Assembly (NCBI GenBank): GCA_028718045.1
Contig: JAQUMQ010000032.1
Span: 1-10,228 of the forward strand
Source of the DNA: Actinomycetota bacterium
GTDB taxonomy: Bacteria; Actinomycetota; Humimicrobiia; Humimicrobiales; Humimicrobiaceae
DNA length: 10,228 nt
Direction of reading: 5' to 3'
The position numbers and the translations under genes are program-made. Each line of letters starts with the position of its first letter. Position 1 is the stretch's first letter. Below are positions 1-7,400 of the stretch, piece after piece. Under the pieces are notes generated by a model. It was not told the origin of the DNA. It did not search any database and saw nothing but the letters and a program-made list of their open reading frames with translations.

Positions 1-69
1 TCGGAAAGACCGTCTCTTTCTTTTTGTATTCTTTTTCTTATTATTTTTTTTTCAAGGTTTAAATTCGTA

Positions 70-915
70 TCAGTCTTCATAAAAAGTAGCGTTTAACCCC
101 CCGGGGCCAAGATGTGAACCGACAATACAGCCGATGTCGCCTCTTATAAATTCCTTTGGATTGAATTTTTCTTTTATTTCTGCGGCAAACTTGTCACCTT
201 CGTCTTTCATGTCCGAATCTCCGACAAAAACGTGAAGGTTTGAAGGATTTTTTATCATTGATTTCATTAAATTAATGATTTCCTGTTTGCCTTGTTCCCA
301 ACGTCTGGTGTTTTTATAAGGCGACACTTCGCCATCGTGCAAAGTCAGGATTGGTTTTATTTCAAGCAAAGAAGCAAGCAAAGCTTTTGCCCTTCCGATC
401 CTGCCACCTCTTTTTAGATACTCGAGAGTACTTGGGATAAACAATACCGTTGTCTTTTTTTTATACTCTTCGATAGCTTTCAATATTTCTTCTTTTGATT
501 TTCCCTGCAAAGCCAGCTCTGCTGCCCTTACAGCTATAAAACCGCATGGCATATGAACTTTTTCGGAATCTATTATGGTTATATCTGCACCGCTTAATTC
601 CTTGGCTGCGAGTTCTGCAGAAGCAATTGTCCCGGACATTTTTTTTGAGATAAAAATATTGATAATGCTATCATGTGATTTTAAAAGTTCTTTGTAAGCT
701 TCAAGGAAATCACCCGGAGTAGGTTGCGATGTAGTCGGCATTACCGGACTTACCTTGATCTTATCATAGAATTCTTTTAATGTTATGTCTTTCCCGTTAT
801 CCTTGTAAGTTTCATTTCCAAATATTACATATAAAGGTACCACGGTAATATTGTATTTTTCGCAAATATCCTTGGGTATATCTGAAGAACTGTCTGTAAC
901 TATTGCTACTGGCAT
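70..915 (-). CDS. DegV family fatty-acid-binding protein (FakB-like)
   Basis: This is a soluble cytoplasmic DegV-fold protein of 281 residues, the usual length for the family. DegV/FakB proteins bind a fatty acid and, with the kinase FakA, present it for phosphorylation. No fakA is seen nearby, so the partner is unknown. Visible family marks are the N-terminal VTDSSSDIP (residues 6-14), TTSQPTPGDF (61-70), the SGT motif (94-96), IDSE (115-118), the KRGGRIGRAKA stretch and a C-terminal GSHLGPGGL. The segment after IDSE reads HMPCG where many members have an SMG-type motif. An in-frame ATG exists at 927, but it overlaps the ribosome binding site GGAGGG (minus strand 925-920). That site lies 4 bases before the ATG at 915, so 915 is the preferred start. 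The gene is divergent from the lipoprotein gene. The family assignment is firm; the bound ligand is inferred. Confidence 0.93.
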   Translation of the reverse strand: MPVAIVTDSSSDIPKDICEKYNITVVPLYVIFGNETYKDNGKDITLKEFYDKIKVSPVMPTTSQPTPGDFLEAYKELLKSHDSIINIFISKKMSGTIASAELAAKELSGADITIIDSEKVHMPCGFIAVRAAELALQGKSKEEILKAIEEYKKKTTVLFIPSTLEYLKRGGRIGRAKALLASLLEIKPILTLHDGEVSPYKNTRRWEQGKQEIINLMKSMIKNPSNLHVFVGDSDMKDEGDKFAAEIKEKFNPKEFIRGDIGCIVGSHLGPGGLNATFYED

Positions 916-1146
916 TTTTCCCTCCATAAATATTTTTATTTATATTAACCTGAATTTCATAACTTTGCTTGGATAGTTATTTTGTTTAAAAACTTAATAT
1001 CGTTAAGAAATTCATTTTATCTGATTCCTTAGACTTTGAAAAATTAAAATAGTTTCCCATGTTATTTATTTTCCGGCAATAAAATATCGGATTTTTTGAT
1101 TTTAACATACTTTTAATTTAAAAATAATTATAAAAAATCTATTTTT

Positions 1147-1155
1147 TGGTATAAT
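1147..1155 (+). promoter_or_regulatory. Extended -10 promoter of the lipoprotein gene
   Basis: The sequence TGGTATAAT is a perfect extended -10 element (TG-n-TATAAT). No good -35 hexamer is found 16-18 bases upstream; the region there is plain AT-rich sequence. That is compatible with an extended -10 promoter, which depends less on the -35. Transcription would begin near 1162 and leave a leader of roughly 84 bases before the ATG at 1246. Confidence 0.55.
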
Positions 1156-1188
1156 CAGCTAAGTTTTGATAAGAACTTGTGTGGTTTT

Positions 1189-1223
1189 AGTTATTTTTTC
1201 TTTATTAAGTTATTTTTTCTTTA
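1189..1223 (+). repeat. Two exact 16-base direct repeats in the lipoprotein leader
   Basis: The 16-mer agttattttttcttta occurs at 1189-1204 and again at 1208-1223, a period of 19 bases. Both copies lie between the predicted transcription start and the ribosome binding site (GGAG, 1233-1236). They could be slippage-generated T-rich sequence or a repeated protein or RNA binding site. The sequence does not decide between these. Confidence 0.6.
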
Positions 1224-1245
1224 ATTTATTATGGAGAAATCAGTT

Positions 1246-2427
1246 ATGAAAAAAAGCATTTTATTTTCCGTATATGTCATATCCACTATTTTGCTTTTAA
1301 TAGTAAGTTTTAATATCACGGGTTGTTCGCAAAGGGAAAGAATAATCAAAATAGGAAGCCAAAGTGTATTATCCGGTGATTATAAATATTACGGACAGGA
1401 ACAGCTTGTCAGCGTGAATCTTGCCGCCAAAGAACTTGCGCCTGTCAGGGTTGGGGGATTCGATTATAAAATAAGCGTGATTTCAAAAGATGATGAAGGG
1501 AATGCCGAAAAATCATATCTTATATCTCAGGAAATGGTTCAGGAAAATATCTCAGGTGTTATAGGATCATCATTTAACGCCACGACTAAAGCCGCGCTAC
1601 CTATTTATCAGGAATTCAATATACCGGTGATATCACCTTCGGCTTCGGGAGTAGATTTAAATAAAGCTGGGTCAAATTTTTTCAGATTGATAATAAACAA
1701 TAATCAGGTAGTCGAAAATGTTGCCACATTTATTGTGAGTAAATATAAACCTAAAAAAATAGTTATAATAAACACGGATTCCGAATATGAGCTTAATTTT
1801 GTCGATTATCTTGAAAAAACACTCAAAAGTATTTCAAGTCAGGAAGTAAATATTTTTAAAAAATATACAGTAAAACCGGCAACGGAAGATTACAAACTCC
1901 TGGCTGAAAATCTTTTGATAGACGACAGTGATTTTATTTTCTTTTGCGGAGAGTACAATATCCTTGCAAAAGTGATAAGTTCTGCAAGGGAAATAGGCGT
2001 TTCGGCAATATTTTTAACTGAAAAATTAGGTATGGATGAAGGTATAACTCAATTAGCAGATGCCAAAGTCCTTGAAGGACTGATTGCCATCGTTCCCGAG
2101 CCTCCTTCGCTTGCCATGTTTTCGGATTCTCCAAGGGCGGTTGAATTTTGGAGGAACTTTAAGAATATGGCTCCCGAAATTAAGGGTATCGAAACAAAAG
2201 AACCGGGCCAGTATGCACCGTATGCTTATGATGCGTTTTATATTTTAATAGAAGCGATGAAAAAGGCAAATTCCATTCAGCCAGAAGATTACATAGATGT
2301 GCTGAGAGACACAGTATATGAAGGTGTTACGGGGCATATAGAATTCGATTCAAACGGGAACATCAAAAATCCCCAATCAACTGTTTTTATCGTTAAAAAT
2401 GGAACCTGGATAAGATTTCAAAAATAA
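1246..2427 (+). CDS. LivJ-like ABC transporter substrate-binding lipoprotein
   Basis: This is an extracytoplasmic solute-binding lipoprotein of the type I periplasmic-binding fold (Leu/Ile/Val-binding, Peripla_BP_6 class), 393 residues from the chosen start. The N-terminus is a lipoprotein signal peptide: MKKS, a hydrophobic core, then the lipobox ITGC with the lipidated cysteine at residue 27. The mature part opens with IKIGSQSVLSGDYKYYGQEQ, the usual first strand and helix of the family. It also shows the mid-protein VIGSSFNATTKAALPI and PVISPSASG segments, PYAYDAFYILIEAM, and the late YEGVTGHIEFDSNGN. An in-frame ATG at 1231 would add five residues, but it overlaps the GGAG ribosome binding site (1233-1236), which sits 9 bases before the ATG at 1246. 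No permease or ATPase gene is adjacent, so it may serve a distant transporter or act as a sensor. The ligand cannot be read from the sequence. Confidence 0.9.
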   Translation: MKKSILFSVYVISTILLLIVSFNITGCSQRERIIKIGSQSVLSGDYKYYGQEQLVSVNLAAKELAPVRVGGFDYKISVISKDDEGNAEKSYLISQEMVQENISGVIGSSFNATTKAALPIYQEFNIPVISPSASGVDLNKAGSNFFRLIINNNQVVENVATFIVSKYKPKKIVIINTDSEYELNFVDYLEKTLKSISSQEVNIFKKYTVKPATEDYKLLAENLLIDDSDFIFFCGEYNILAKVISSAREIGVSAIFLTEKLGMDEGITQLADAKVLEGLIAIVPEPPSLAMFSDSPRAVEFWRNFKNMAPEIKGIETKEPGQYAPYAYDAFYILIEAMKKANSIQPEDYIDVLRDTVYEGVTGHIEFDSNGNIKNPQSTVFIVKNGTWIRFQK

Positions 2428-2440
2428 GTTATTTACGTTT

Positions 2441-2471
2441 AAAAATGAAGGGCTTTCCGGCTATTAGCCTT
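2441..2471 (-). terminator. Possible intrinsic terminator of the lipid kinase gene
   Basis: Read on the minus strand, AAGGCT (2471-2466) can pair with AGCCCTT (2454-2448), with one bulged C. The stem is followed by CATTTTT (2447-2441). It lies about 55 bases beyond the stop codon of the minus-strand kinase gene. The stem is short and interrupted, so this is only a candidate. On the plus strand the same hairpin has no U-run after it. Confidence 0.35.
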
Positions 2472-2485
2472 GATTGTCGATAAAC

Positions 2486-2515
2486 ATAAGTTGTTGAATA
2501 ATAAGTTGTTAAATA
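2486..2515. repeat. Tandem 15-base repeat between convergent genes
   Basis: The unit ataagttgttgaata (2486-2500) is followed directly by ataagttgttaaata (2501-2515), with 14 of 15 positions identical. It lies in the gap between the stops of the lipoprotein and kinase genes. It looks like a local duplication with no evident function. Confidence 0.6.
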
Positions 2516-2526
2516 CAGCATATGAT

Positions 2527-3405
2527 TTATGGTACGAATAAGTTAAGCATTCCCGGCATTATTTTAAAATTGGCAGGCAGTTTTCCCAAATACTCGCCAT
2601 CGCCGTAAACATTTAAGCTGTAATCACACGAAATATCTATCTCGCTTATTTTGAAAGTTTCCACATAAGGTATATCCAGATGTGTCCCATTGTAAACTTT
2701 CGGAAAAAATTTAATTAAAGTCATTTTTGGCATAGCTTTTATGATGCATACATCAAGCTGGCTATCAAAAGCATCGGCATTTGGAGTTATTTTCATACCG
2801 CCGCCATAGTATTTTAAATTAGATACAACCATCATCATGATATTTATGTTTCTCTTAACTTCGTCATATCGGAGTTTAAAAATCTTTGGTCTGTAAGTAA
2901 TCAATGTTTTATAAACGGAAAAGCTATATCTTAACTTGCCCTTAAGAGGAAGTTTTGTTTCATTGGCGTATCTGGTAACTTCCGAATCGAAACCGCAACC
3001 TGCGATACCGATGTAGTATTGTTTGTTGTTATAAAGTCCGAGATCTATTCTGCGTGTTTTGCCTTGTTTGATAATCTTTATATTTTCTTCAAGCTTTTGC
3101 TTTATTTCGAGAGTTTTGATTATGTCGTTTCCTGATCCCGTAGAGATTATACCAAGATTGCAGTCGGTACCTGCCAGATATTGAGCCATGTAATGAAGTG
3201 TTCCATCACCTCCTACACCGATAAAATTTTTGTATCCTAAATCTATATATTTTTTTGTAGTTTGTTCGATATCCTGTGCACTTTTTGAAATATGCATCTG
3301 ATAATCGATGTCGCTTTTTCTTAATTCAGCTTCTATCTTTTCTTTTTCAAGAATTGTCTTTCCTTGCGATGCCGAAGGATTCAATATCAATATTGCTTTA
3401 TTCAT
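2527..3405 (-). CDS. Diacylglycerol/lipid kinase, YegS/Rv2252/BmrU family
   Basis: This is a DAGK-catalytic-domain lipid kinase of 292 residues, the normal family size. Such enzymes phosphorylate diacylglycerol or related lipids at the inner face of the membrane and feed products back into phospholipid synthesis. Visible motifs are the N-terminal nucleotide-binding NPSASQGK (residues 9-16), the GGDGT loop (65-69) with the following LHYMAQ helix, GSGNDI (90-95), the RRIDLG strand (118-123), GCGFDSEV (137-143), and a late YGDGEYLG, where the DGE is the conserved C-terminal acidic motif. The open frame extends to an ATG at 3480 with no ribosome binding site before it. The ATG at 3405 is preceded by AAAGGG about 10 bases upstream and gives the family's usual first residues (MNKAILILNP), so 3405 is preferred. 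The gene is divergent from amaP. Lipid specificity is not readable. Confidence 0.9.
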   Translation of the reverse strand: MNKAILILNPSASQGKTILEKEKIEAELRKSDIDYQMHISKSAQDIEQTTKKYIDLGYKNFIGVGGDGTLHYMAQYLAGTDCNLGIISTGSGNDIIKTLEIKQKLEENIKIIKQGKTRRIDLGLYNNKQYYIGIAGCGFDSEVTRYANETKLPLKGKLRYSFSVYKTLITYRPKIFKLRYDEVKRNINIMMMVVSNLKYYGGGMKITPNADAFDSQLDVCIIKAMPKMTLIKFFPKVYNGTHLDIPYVETFKISEIDISCDYSLNVYGDGEYLGKLPANFKIMPGMLNLFVP

Positions 3406-3483
3406 AAATGTCTTGCCCTTTCTGTAGTATTTGATTAAAAAAATTATAAATGTTTTTTTTATATTGGCAATAAAATGCATTTA

Positions 3484-3532
3484 TTGACTTTTGAATTCAA
3501 TTATAATAACCTAAATTAAATTTTTAATTTAG
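3484..3532. promoter_or_regulatory. Divergent promoter region with stacked palindromes
   Basis: This gap separates the minus-strand kinase gene and amaP. It holds three perfect palindromic elements: ttgaattcaa (3491-3500), attataat (3500-3507), and a 10-base inverted repeat ctaaattaaa / tttaatttag (3511-3520 and 3523-3532) with a 2-base centre. Because attataat is its own complement, it gives a TATAAT -10 on both strands (3502-3507 plus, 3505-3500 minus). No clear -35 pairs with either. The 22-base inverted repeat would suit an operator for a dimeric regulator, but AT-rich palindromes also arise by chance. Confidence 0.4.
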
Positions 3533-3559
3533 AATAAACTAATACCTAAAAGGGGAATT

Positions 3560-4273
3560 ATGAACATTTTCAATAAGATAATAGTTGTTTTGATTTTAAT
3601 AGGTATTGTTTGTGTTTCGATTGTAGGCATATTTAATTCTTTTGTGAAAATATTCAAATGGTCGGATCTTTTGTTAAAGTTATTTAAACCAGGGAGGCAA
3701 TTAAACCCTTATATCACCGCTTTGATTTTGCTGCTTGTAATAATAATTTGTATTTTTCTTTTTGTCCTGGAGTTTTATAGAAGGAAAGCAAAGACAGCAG
3801 TTGTGGCGGCAGTGAAAGAAGGCACGGCGATGATTACTTTGGATTCGGCGGCAAATCAAATCAAAGAGAGCATAAGTAAAATAAGCGGTACGGCGGACAT
3901 AGTTGTCAAGGTATTGCCTAAATCAAATGGAGTTATTTTAAATGTTTACTCTAAGATATGTTCTGATTGCAACGTGCCTGAAAAAATGAAGGAGATAATA
4001 AAAGGCGCCACAAATTTTGCCGTAAATAAGCTTGGAATAAAAGTTTATAAAACCAATCTGACAATTGTGAATCTTACGAATATAAAATATGAACCTTCGG
4101 CCGTTGTCCAAAAAGAAGTAGTTAAAAAAGCTGATGTTATCGTTGATGAGAAAACAAAAGATATGGCAGATAACAGCAAAGAGAATTCGAAAGATTCTGA
4201 ATATACAAAAAAATCCGATGATATTAATAAGGAAATAAACGATACCGAAACTGAAACCGATACGGATTCGTAA
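3560..4273 (+). CDS. amaP: Alkaline shock response membrane anchor protein AmaP-like
   Basis: This is a 237-residue membrane protein with the AmaP layout. There are two N-terminal membrane helices (about 7-28 and 51-71), joined by a basic loop of about 20 residues. A soluble domain with Asp23-like features follows (about 85-177), and the tail (about 190-237) is highly charged, Lys/Asp/Glu/Thr-rich and probably disordered. The soluble part shows the family pattern: a GTAMITLDSAANQI-type helix entry, strands in DIVVKVLP and NGVILNVYSKI, a long helix near 140-158, and the closing GIKVYKTNLTIVNLTNI. In Staphylococcus AmaP anchors Asp23 at the membrane and is linked to cell-envelope stress; here no asp23 gene is adjacent. 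The start is supported by AGGGG (3551-3555) four bases before the ATG. The gene ends 32 bases before the tRNA, and no convincing terminator lies between them, so read-through is possible. Confidence 0.7.
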   Translation: MNIFNKIIVVLILIGIVCVSIVGIFNSFVKIFKWSDLLLKLFKPGRQLNPYITALILLLVIIICIFLFVLEFYRRKAKTAVVAAVKEGTAMITLDSAANQIKESISKISGTADIVVKVLPKSNGVILNVYSKICSDCNVPEKMKEIIKGATNFAVNKLGIKVYKTNLTIVNLTNIKYEPSAVVQKEVVKKADVIVDEKTKDMADNSKENSKDSEYTKKSDDINKEINDTETETDTDS

Positions 4274-4305
4274 AAATAACTGCAACGGCTTTGTTTTTTA
4301 AATAA

Positions 4306-4379
4306 GCGGACTTAGTACAGTGGTAGTACATGAGCTTCCCAAGCTCAAAGGGCGGGTTCGATTCCCGTAGTCCGCTCCA
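4306..4379 (+). tRNA. tRNA-Gly(CCC) with encoded CCA
   Basis: A complete cloverleaf can be drawn. The acceptor stem GCGGACT (4306-4312) pairs with AGTCCGC (4369-4375). The D stem GTAC pairs with GTAC (4315-4318, 4326-4329). The anticodon stem TGAGC pairs with GCTCA (4331-4335, 4343-4347) around the loop TTCCCAA, giving anticodon CCC at 4338-4340. The T arm is GCGGG/CCCGT around TTCGATT (4352-4368). The discriminator base is T4376 and CCA is encoded at 4377-4379. The anticodon reads GGG glycine codons. The gene lies between amaP and the helicase-nuclease operon, only 32 bases from the next start codon. No clear dedicated promoter is visible. Confidence 0.96.
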
Positions 4380-4419
4380 AAGGCGTTATTTCCTTATTTT
4401 TTTGTAAAATAATGCCTTT
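4379..4419 (+). promoter_or_regulatory. Hairpin linking tRNA 3' end to the helicase start codon
   Basis: Bases aaaggcgttattt (4379-4391) pair with aaataatgccttt (4407-4419) over 13 bp with one G-U pair. The loop is 15 bases and contains a run of seven T. The 5' arm begins at the final A of the tRNA CCA, and the 3' arm contains the ATG (4412-4414) of the next gene. It is not a standard terminator, because the U-run is in the loop rather than after the stem. In an mRNA it would bury the start codon. Function is inferred from position only. Confidence 0.5.
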
Positions 4420-7400
4420 AGAATTTAACCAAATAAGTGTTTTTGAAAAGATATCTAAAAGAAATGGTAACTATCTTGTTACCGGTGGTGCCGGAACGGG
4501 TAAAAGTCGTTTCTTGATTCAACTTATAAAATACTTCATAACGGAAAAAAAAGTAGATTCCAGCAAAATCCTAGTTTTTACCTTCAACAGGAAAATCTCT
4601 AAATTTTACAGAGAAGAAATTTCCCGCAGTTTGGAGAAAACGTTGTTGGAAATCCCCATAATGACTTTTTATTCTTTTTGTCTTGATTTTATAAACAAGA
4701 TAAGGATTGATGACAGTTTCGAAAAAGATGATTTTAACTGTTTAAAAAATCACAGTTATGAAAATAAAATAAAATTCCATGACTATTTTGATAAAATAAC
4801 GTCGGAAATAAACTTATTGAATGCTCCCCGACAATGGGATCTGATCATTTCTATTTTAAATGACTTAAATAAGGATGATTATTTCCAAACAGTAAAATTG
4901 CTAAAAAGCAATGATTTCACAAAAGCAAGCGTCACACAAGAAATTTTTGATTATATATTAAGGGCGCAAGAAAATGCACTTGATCCTGAACATCTGGCAA
5001 GCAAATTCACGCCTTATGTAAATCAACTCATGTATGAAATAAACAATATTTACTTTCAGTATAAAAAGAAAATGCAGGAAAATGATTTTTATGATTACGG
5101 AAGAATTTTAAAAGATACGGCAGATATATTAAAAAATGAAAAAACCGTTTCAAATTTTTATAAACAAGAATATGAATTCATCATTGTGGATGATTGCCAG
5201 GAGCTTAATTTTGCATGCACTGAGATAATACAAAACATATCAAACGGAAATGTAATATTTTTCGGGAATGACGACGAGCTGATCTATGCATTTCGTGGGT
5301 CAAATTCAAGCAGCTATTTCGATATTTATAAAAATCTCTCTTTCGAAAATATCGTTACCTTAAAATATAATTTCAGAAATGATTTTGTTATTAACGAAAT
5401 TTTAAATGATTTTATCGGCAGGAATAAGATTCGCATAAAAAAAAGATCTGATTCGGTTCAAAAAAATACACTGAACGGAGAAGTTGTATTATCAAGCTTC
5501 CATAACCTGCATGATGAATTGAATTTCATTATTTGCAAAATTCATTTTCTTCATTTCGTAAAGAATATCAAGCTAAGCGATATGGCTATCATTTTAAAGG
5601 GATCGGAATACGAAACAAACATCATTGAAAATTTTTTATCTCAAAACAAGGTGGCATATTATCTTAGAAATTCAAGGTCAACACTGGGGAGCAAATACGT
5701 AAAACAAGTTTTAAATATCTGTAAATTATGCATTCTTGTCAGTGATTACAACAAATCACGTAAGAGCTTACCGGTAAATGAAAATCCAAAAAAAGAAGAT
5801 GATCCGTCAAGCTCCGTTGACGAATATGTCAAATGCGTACTTTTTTCGGAGCTGTTTGGCATGCAGCCTTTATTTTTCAAAGAAATGGAAATAGCCTACA
5901 CTAGAAGTTATGCTCAAAAATCATACAGAAACATTTGGCAATACATAACGAAAAATTTAAGAAGCTTTAAAAAAATCGATATCGATAATTATGAGATCCT
6001 TAAAAAATTTATTGTTTCGATAAGCAGATTTTCAAAAAAAATAAACTCAAATTCCTTTGATTTTTTTGCAAATCTTATAAAGGATAAAAACATAGGATTA
6101 TTTAAAATAATAAAAAGTTATGATCGGGAAGATTTGATTGAGAAAAATCTCATAAAAACGCTAACCGATTATCTTGAAAGTGTTAAAAGTTTCAGCAAAA
6201 ATAAATTTCCAAAAAACGATGTTAAAGATTATATAAACTATATCGATAACCTTAGAAACAACCAATTTATCGAAGAAATCGAAGAAAGCACAAAAGATAT
6301 TCGAAGCGACGAAGGTATCAGGATAATCAGCTTTTACGAGAGTAAAAATTATGACTTCGAAGCCGTATTCATTCCTTTTTTAAACAAAGGGTATCTTCCG
6401 TCGGACTTTTCGTGTCCTCAAACTTATGACCTTAAAATATTTCAGGTGTTTAAACAAAGAAAGATTGCAACCGAGGAAGAAGCAAAGAGAAACCATATCG
6501 AAGAAGAAAGAAGAATTCTTGCCATGGGTATTTCCAGGGCAAAAAATTATTTATATATTACATCCAATGAATACAAGGCTAAATCACCTTTTTTCCAGGA
6601 ATTGAACGATGATTTGAATAAGTGCAAAAGCTTAAAGGTCGATAAATGTAAAACCGATATGATCCCTGATGCATCAGGTTCTTTTTGTAAAAGCAAGGAT
6701 TCGATTGTTAAAAGGATTTGCTTTGAATATATAAAAAATAAATGGCTCTTAAAAAAGAAAGCTCTTGTTTTGACGAATAGGATCGAAAACAACATGTATG
6801 TCAGCAAAGAAAAATATAATCGTTATCTCGTTTCTTTAAAAAAACTTTATGGACCTGACTCATGGTGGAATTTAAGGAAAGAAACTTTAAATGATACGAA
6901 TCCCTACGAAATCCAGAAAAATTTTTTTTCGTATAGCTCGCTTGAATCTTATGATAAATGCCCCTTAAAGTATAAATTTAAATATTTTTTAAAGGTAAAA
7001 GGTGAGGAAGAAAAGTATTCGATGCTCATAGGCCGTGTTTATCATGAAATAATCAGAAGATTTTTTGAGGAGAGTAAAGATTATAAAATTGAGGATCTTT
7101 TAAAAATAGCAAATGATGAAGTCGATGCGGTTAAAAGTCAGTTTAAATATGATTTTTATATAGAAGAGTTTAAAGAAAACAGCATCAGGGATTTCAATAA
7201 TTTTCATATTTTTTTTGTATCTGAATTAATTGAAAATTTAACGAAAAAACCAGACGGCAAATTATTTTTTTGCGAAAAGGATTTCGTATTTAAATTAAGC
7301 GGCGATGACTATATTACCGGAAAGATAGATTTTATAAATATTTCAAATAGAAACAATATGGAAATTATTGATTTCAAATCTTCTTCAAACAAATACTCGG

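Larger units (their letters stand above)
916..1245. other. Divergent intergenic region between degV-type gene and lipoprotein gene
   Basis: This stretch of about 330 bases carries no convincing gene. It holds the promoter and leader of the plus-strand lipoprotein gene (extended -10 at 1147-1155, direct repeats at 1189-1223). It should also hold the promoter of the minus-strand DegV gene. The best minus-strand candidate is TAAAAT (1019-1014) with TTTTCA 17 bases upstream (1042-1037), which is weak. The rest is AT-rich sequence in which I see no riboswitch-like conserved structure and no terminator. Confidence 0.6.

Noticed and set aside
4..25. Hairpin gaaaga/tctttc (4-9, 15-20) followed by five T on the plus strand, possibly a terminator of a gene entering from the left
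   Set aside because: The stem is only 6 bp with two G-C pairs, and the gene it would serve is outside the window.
1934..2134. Minus-strand open frame of 66 codons inside the lipoprotein gene
   Set aside because: It is fully covered by a well-supported gene and has no independent start signal.
3938..4285. Open frame of 115 codons on the minus strand, rich in Phe and Ile
   Set aside because: It lies opposite the amaP coding sequence, has no ribosome binding site or family resemblance, and its hydrophobic composition is what the complement of Lys/Asn/Glu codons gives.
4274..4305. T-rich stretch (gctttgtttttt) after amaP as a terminator
   Set aside because: Only a three-base stem can be drawn before the T-run; this is too weak to call, so read-through into the tRNA remains possible.
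4405..4410. TAAAAT as a -10 element for the helicase-nuclease operon
   Set aside because: Transcription would start about 4417, downstream of the ATG at 4412, and there is no other start codon to use.
4379..4419. Hairpin after the tRNA as an intrinsic terminator
   Set aside because: The T-run is in the loop and not after the stem, and the 3' arm is coding sequence of the next gene.
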